DNA of 7,152 nt, taken from positions 1 through 7,152 of the forward strand of contig CAMWSZ010000143.1 of NCBI GenBank assembly GCA_947177005.1, in the 5' to 3' direction. Below, piece by piece: positions 6,155 to 7,152 of this stretch (the stretch's first letter is position 1; each line of letters opens with the position of its first letter). The translations under genes and the position numbers were made by a program. Below the pieces are notes generated by a model. That model was not told where the DNA came from and did not search any database. It worked only from the letters and a program-made list of their open reading frames with translations. This DNA comes from an uncultured Clostridia bacterium. GTDB taxonomy: Bacteria > Bacillota > Clostridia > Oscillospirales > Oscillospiraceae.

Positions 6155-6556
6155 TTAGACGCGGCGGCGCTTAGGCGGACGGCAGCCGTTGTGGGGAATG
6201 GGGGTGACGTCTTTAATCATGGTCACCTCCAGGCCCACCGCCTGAAGCGCACGGATCGCGGCCTCGCGGCCCTGACCGGGTCCCTTGACGAAGACCTCGA
6301 CGGTTTTCAGGCCGTGCTCCATAGCGGCGCGGGCGGCCACTTCAGCGGCGGTCTGGGCGGCGAAGGGCGTGCTCTTCTTGCTGCCGCGGAAGCCCTGTCC
6401 GCCGGAGGAAGCCCAGGAAATGGCGTTGCCCTGGGTGTCAGTAACAGTTACCATAGTATTGTTGAAGGAAGAACGGATATGGACCTGGCCTCTCTCAATG
6501 TTCTTCTTCTCACGGCGGCGGCGGATAACGCGCTTGCCATTTTTCGGTGCAGCCAT
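6155..6556 (-). CDS. rpsK: 30S ribosomal protein S11
   Basis: A 133-residue S11 protein of the 30S platform, near the mRNA exit site. Diagnostic segments are GQVHIRSSFNNTMVTVTD (23-40), the GNAISWASSGGQGFRGSKKSTPFAAQ region (starting at residue 43), and the C-terminal VTPIPHNGCRPPKRRRV. An N-terminal basic arm (RVIRRRREKK) is present as usual. Length is standard. ATG 6556 is preceded by GGAGG; the rpsM stop codon is fused to this SD (TAAGGAGG), and the spacer is only 15 bp, so translational coupling with rpsM is likely. Confidence 0.98.
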   Translation of the reverse strand: MAAPKNGKRVIRRRREKKNIERGQVHIRSSFNNTMVTVTDTQGNAISWASSGGQGFRGSKKSTPFAAQTAAEVAARAAMEHGLKTVEVFVKGPGQGREAAIRALQAVGLEVTMIKDVTPIPHNGCRPPKRRRV

Positions 6557-6571
6557 AAATGATCTCCCTCC

Positions 6572-6940
6572 TTACTTCTTCTTATTGGCAATGGTCTTTT
6601 TGGGACCTTTGCGGGTACGGGCATTGGTTTTGCTGCGCTGTCCGCGCACGGGCAGGCCGCGGCGGTGACGGATGCCGCGGTAGCAGCCGATTTCGGTAAG
6701 CCGCTTGATGTCCAGGGCTACGGAACGGCGGAGATCGCCCTCCACGGTGTAGCCGTGGTCAATGGCCTCACGGAGCTTGTTCTCGTCAGCCTCGGTGAGA
6801 TCCTTCACGCGGGTGTCGGGGTTGACGCCCGTCTTTGCCAAGATATCCTTGGCGCTTTTCCTGCCAATCCCATAGATATACGTGAGGCCGATCTCGATGC
6901 GTTTATCCTTCGGCAGGTCAATGCCGGCAATTCTTGCCAT
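6572..6940 (-). CDS. rpsM: 30S ribosomal protein S13
   Basis: A 122-residue S13 protein of the 30S head, which contacts the P-site tRNA and the large-subunit bridge. It opens with MARIAGIDLPKDKRIEIGLTYI-type sequence and has the helix-hairpin-helix stretch YGIGRKSAKDIL (23-34). The conserved CYRGIRHRRGLPVRGQRSKT region (starting at residue 86) is followed by NARTRKGPKK and a lysine-rich tail, ANKKK, that reaches toward the tRNA. Length is normal. ATG 6940 has GGAGG 10 nt upstream. It follows rpmJ after 23 bp in the usual Gram-positive order. Confidence 0.98.
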   Translation of the reverse strand: MARIAGIDLPKDKRIEIGLTYIYGIGRKSAKDILAKTGVNPDTRVKDLTEADENKLREAIDHGYTVEGDLRRSVALDIKRLTEIGCYRGIRHRRGLPVRGQRSKTNARTRKGPKKTIANKKK

Positions 6941-6963
6941 TAAAATAGCACCTCCAAATTCAC

Positions 6964-7077
6964 TTAGCCCTGTCTCTGCTTATGCTTGGGGTTTTCGCAG
7001 ATCACCATCAGGCGGCCCTTGCGGCGAATGATCTTGCATTTTTCGCACATGGGCTTCACGGACGGTCTAACTTTCAT
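6964..7077 (-). CDS. rpmJ: 50S ribosomal protein L36
   Basis: A 37-codon gene translating as MKVRPSVKPMCEKCKIIRR, then KGRLMVICENPKHKQRQG. It is the smallest large-subunit protein, a zinc ribbon that binds 23S rRNA. The metal ligands are all present: Cys11, Cys14, Cys27 and His32, so this is the zinc-containing (C+) form. ATG 7077 is preceded by AGGAGG, which overlaps the infA stop codon (TAGGAGG) with 13 bp between the genes. The infA-rpmJ-rpsM order is the standard one in Firmicutes. Confidence 0.97.
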   Translation of the reverse strand: MKVRPSVKPMCEKCKIIRRKGRLMVICENPKHKQRQG

Positions 7078-7090
7078 GGTGTCTAACCTC

Positions 7091-7152
7091 CTACTTTGTA
7101 CGCCAAGTGATCCGGCCGCGGGTCAGGTCATAGGGAGACATCTCCACCGTGA
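7091..7152 (-). CDS. infA: Translation initiation factor IF-1, C-terminal end (partial)
   Basis: The last 19 codons are in the window and read TVEMSPYDLTRGRITWRTK, then TAG at 7091-7093. This is the highly conserved end of IF-1, an OB-fold factor that occupies the A site of the 30S subunit during initiation. The rest of the gene lies beyond the right edge. It is cut off only by the window, and there is no sign of disruption. Confidence 0.95.
   Translation of the reverse strand, partial: TVEMSPYDLTRGRITWRTK

Noticed and set aside
5498..6562. Plus-strand open frame of 354 codons antisense to rpsD and rpsK
   Set aside because: It runs across two well-identified ribosomal genes and their spacer. 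The sense proteins are certain, and the antisense product resembles nothing I recognise.
1..7152. Mobile element, CRISPR array, tRNA, toxin-antitoxin or defence system
   Set aside because: No transposase or integrase, no regularly spaced repeats, no tRNA-like cloverleaf and no small paired genes were found. Nearly all the sequence is accounted for by the identified genes.

Overview
The window looks like chromosome from a moderately GC-rich Gram-positive anaerobe of the class Clostridia, probably an Oscillospiraceae-like lineage. Three things point there: the gene order infA-rpmJ-rpsM-rpsK-rpsD-rpoA-rplQ, the Gram-positive SD-rich spacers (AGGAGG before most genes), and an S4 protein whose N-terminus lacks both the zinc cysteines and the usual RRPYPPG stretch. 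The genus cannot be fixed from sequence alone.

Layout. The plus strand (1-2778) carries the end of an envelope operon: the last 19 codons of an unidentified gene, a CsaB-type polysaccharide pyruvyl transferase (82-1179), and a MurJ/MviN-family polytopic flippase (1219-2736), closed by a strong intrinsic terminator (2744-2778). The minus strand carries the rest. From the right edge leftwards it holds the 3' end of infA, rpmJ (37 codons), rpsM, rpsK, rpsD, rpoA and rplQ, ending in a near-perfect terminator hairpin (4025-4073). After a 210-bp spacer comes a separately initiated epoxide hydrolase gene (2785-3870), convergent with the murJ-like gene.

How the genes work together. The right half is the alpha-operon tail: initiation factor IF-1, small and large subunit proteins and the RNA polymerase alpha subunit, transcribed together. 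Two spacers in it are longer than the rest (rpsD-rpoA 80 bp, rpoA-rplQ 68 bp) and contain hairpins that may tune read-through or translation. The left half is a cell-wall polysaccharide module. CsaB adds ketal pyruvate to a secondary wall polymer, which in other Gram-positives is the anchor for SLH-domain proteins, and the adjacent MurJ-like protein is a candidate lipid-linked precursor flippase. The epoxide hydrolase is the accessory element, sitting between two conserved blocks with complete catalytic residues.

I saw no mobile element, CRISPR array, tRNA or rRNA, and no clearly new system. The best leads are the MurJ-like protein that lacks several charged cavity residues, the isolated epoxide hydrolase, and the hairpins inside the alpha operon.
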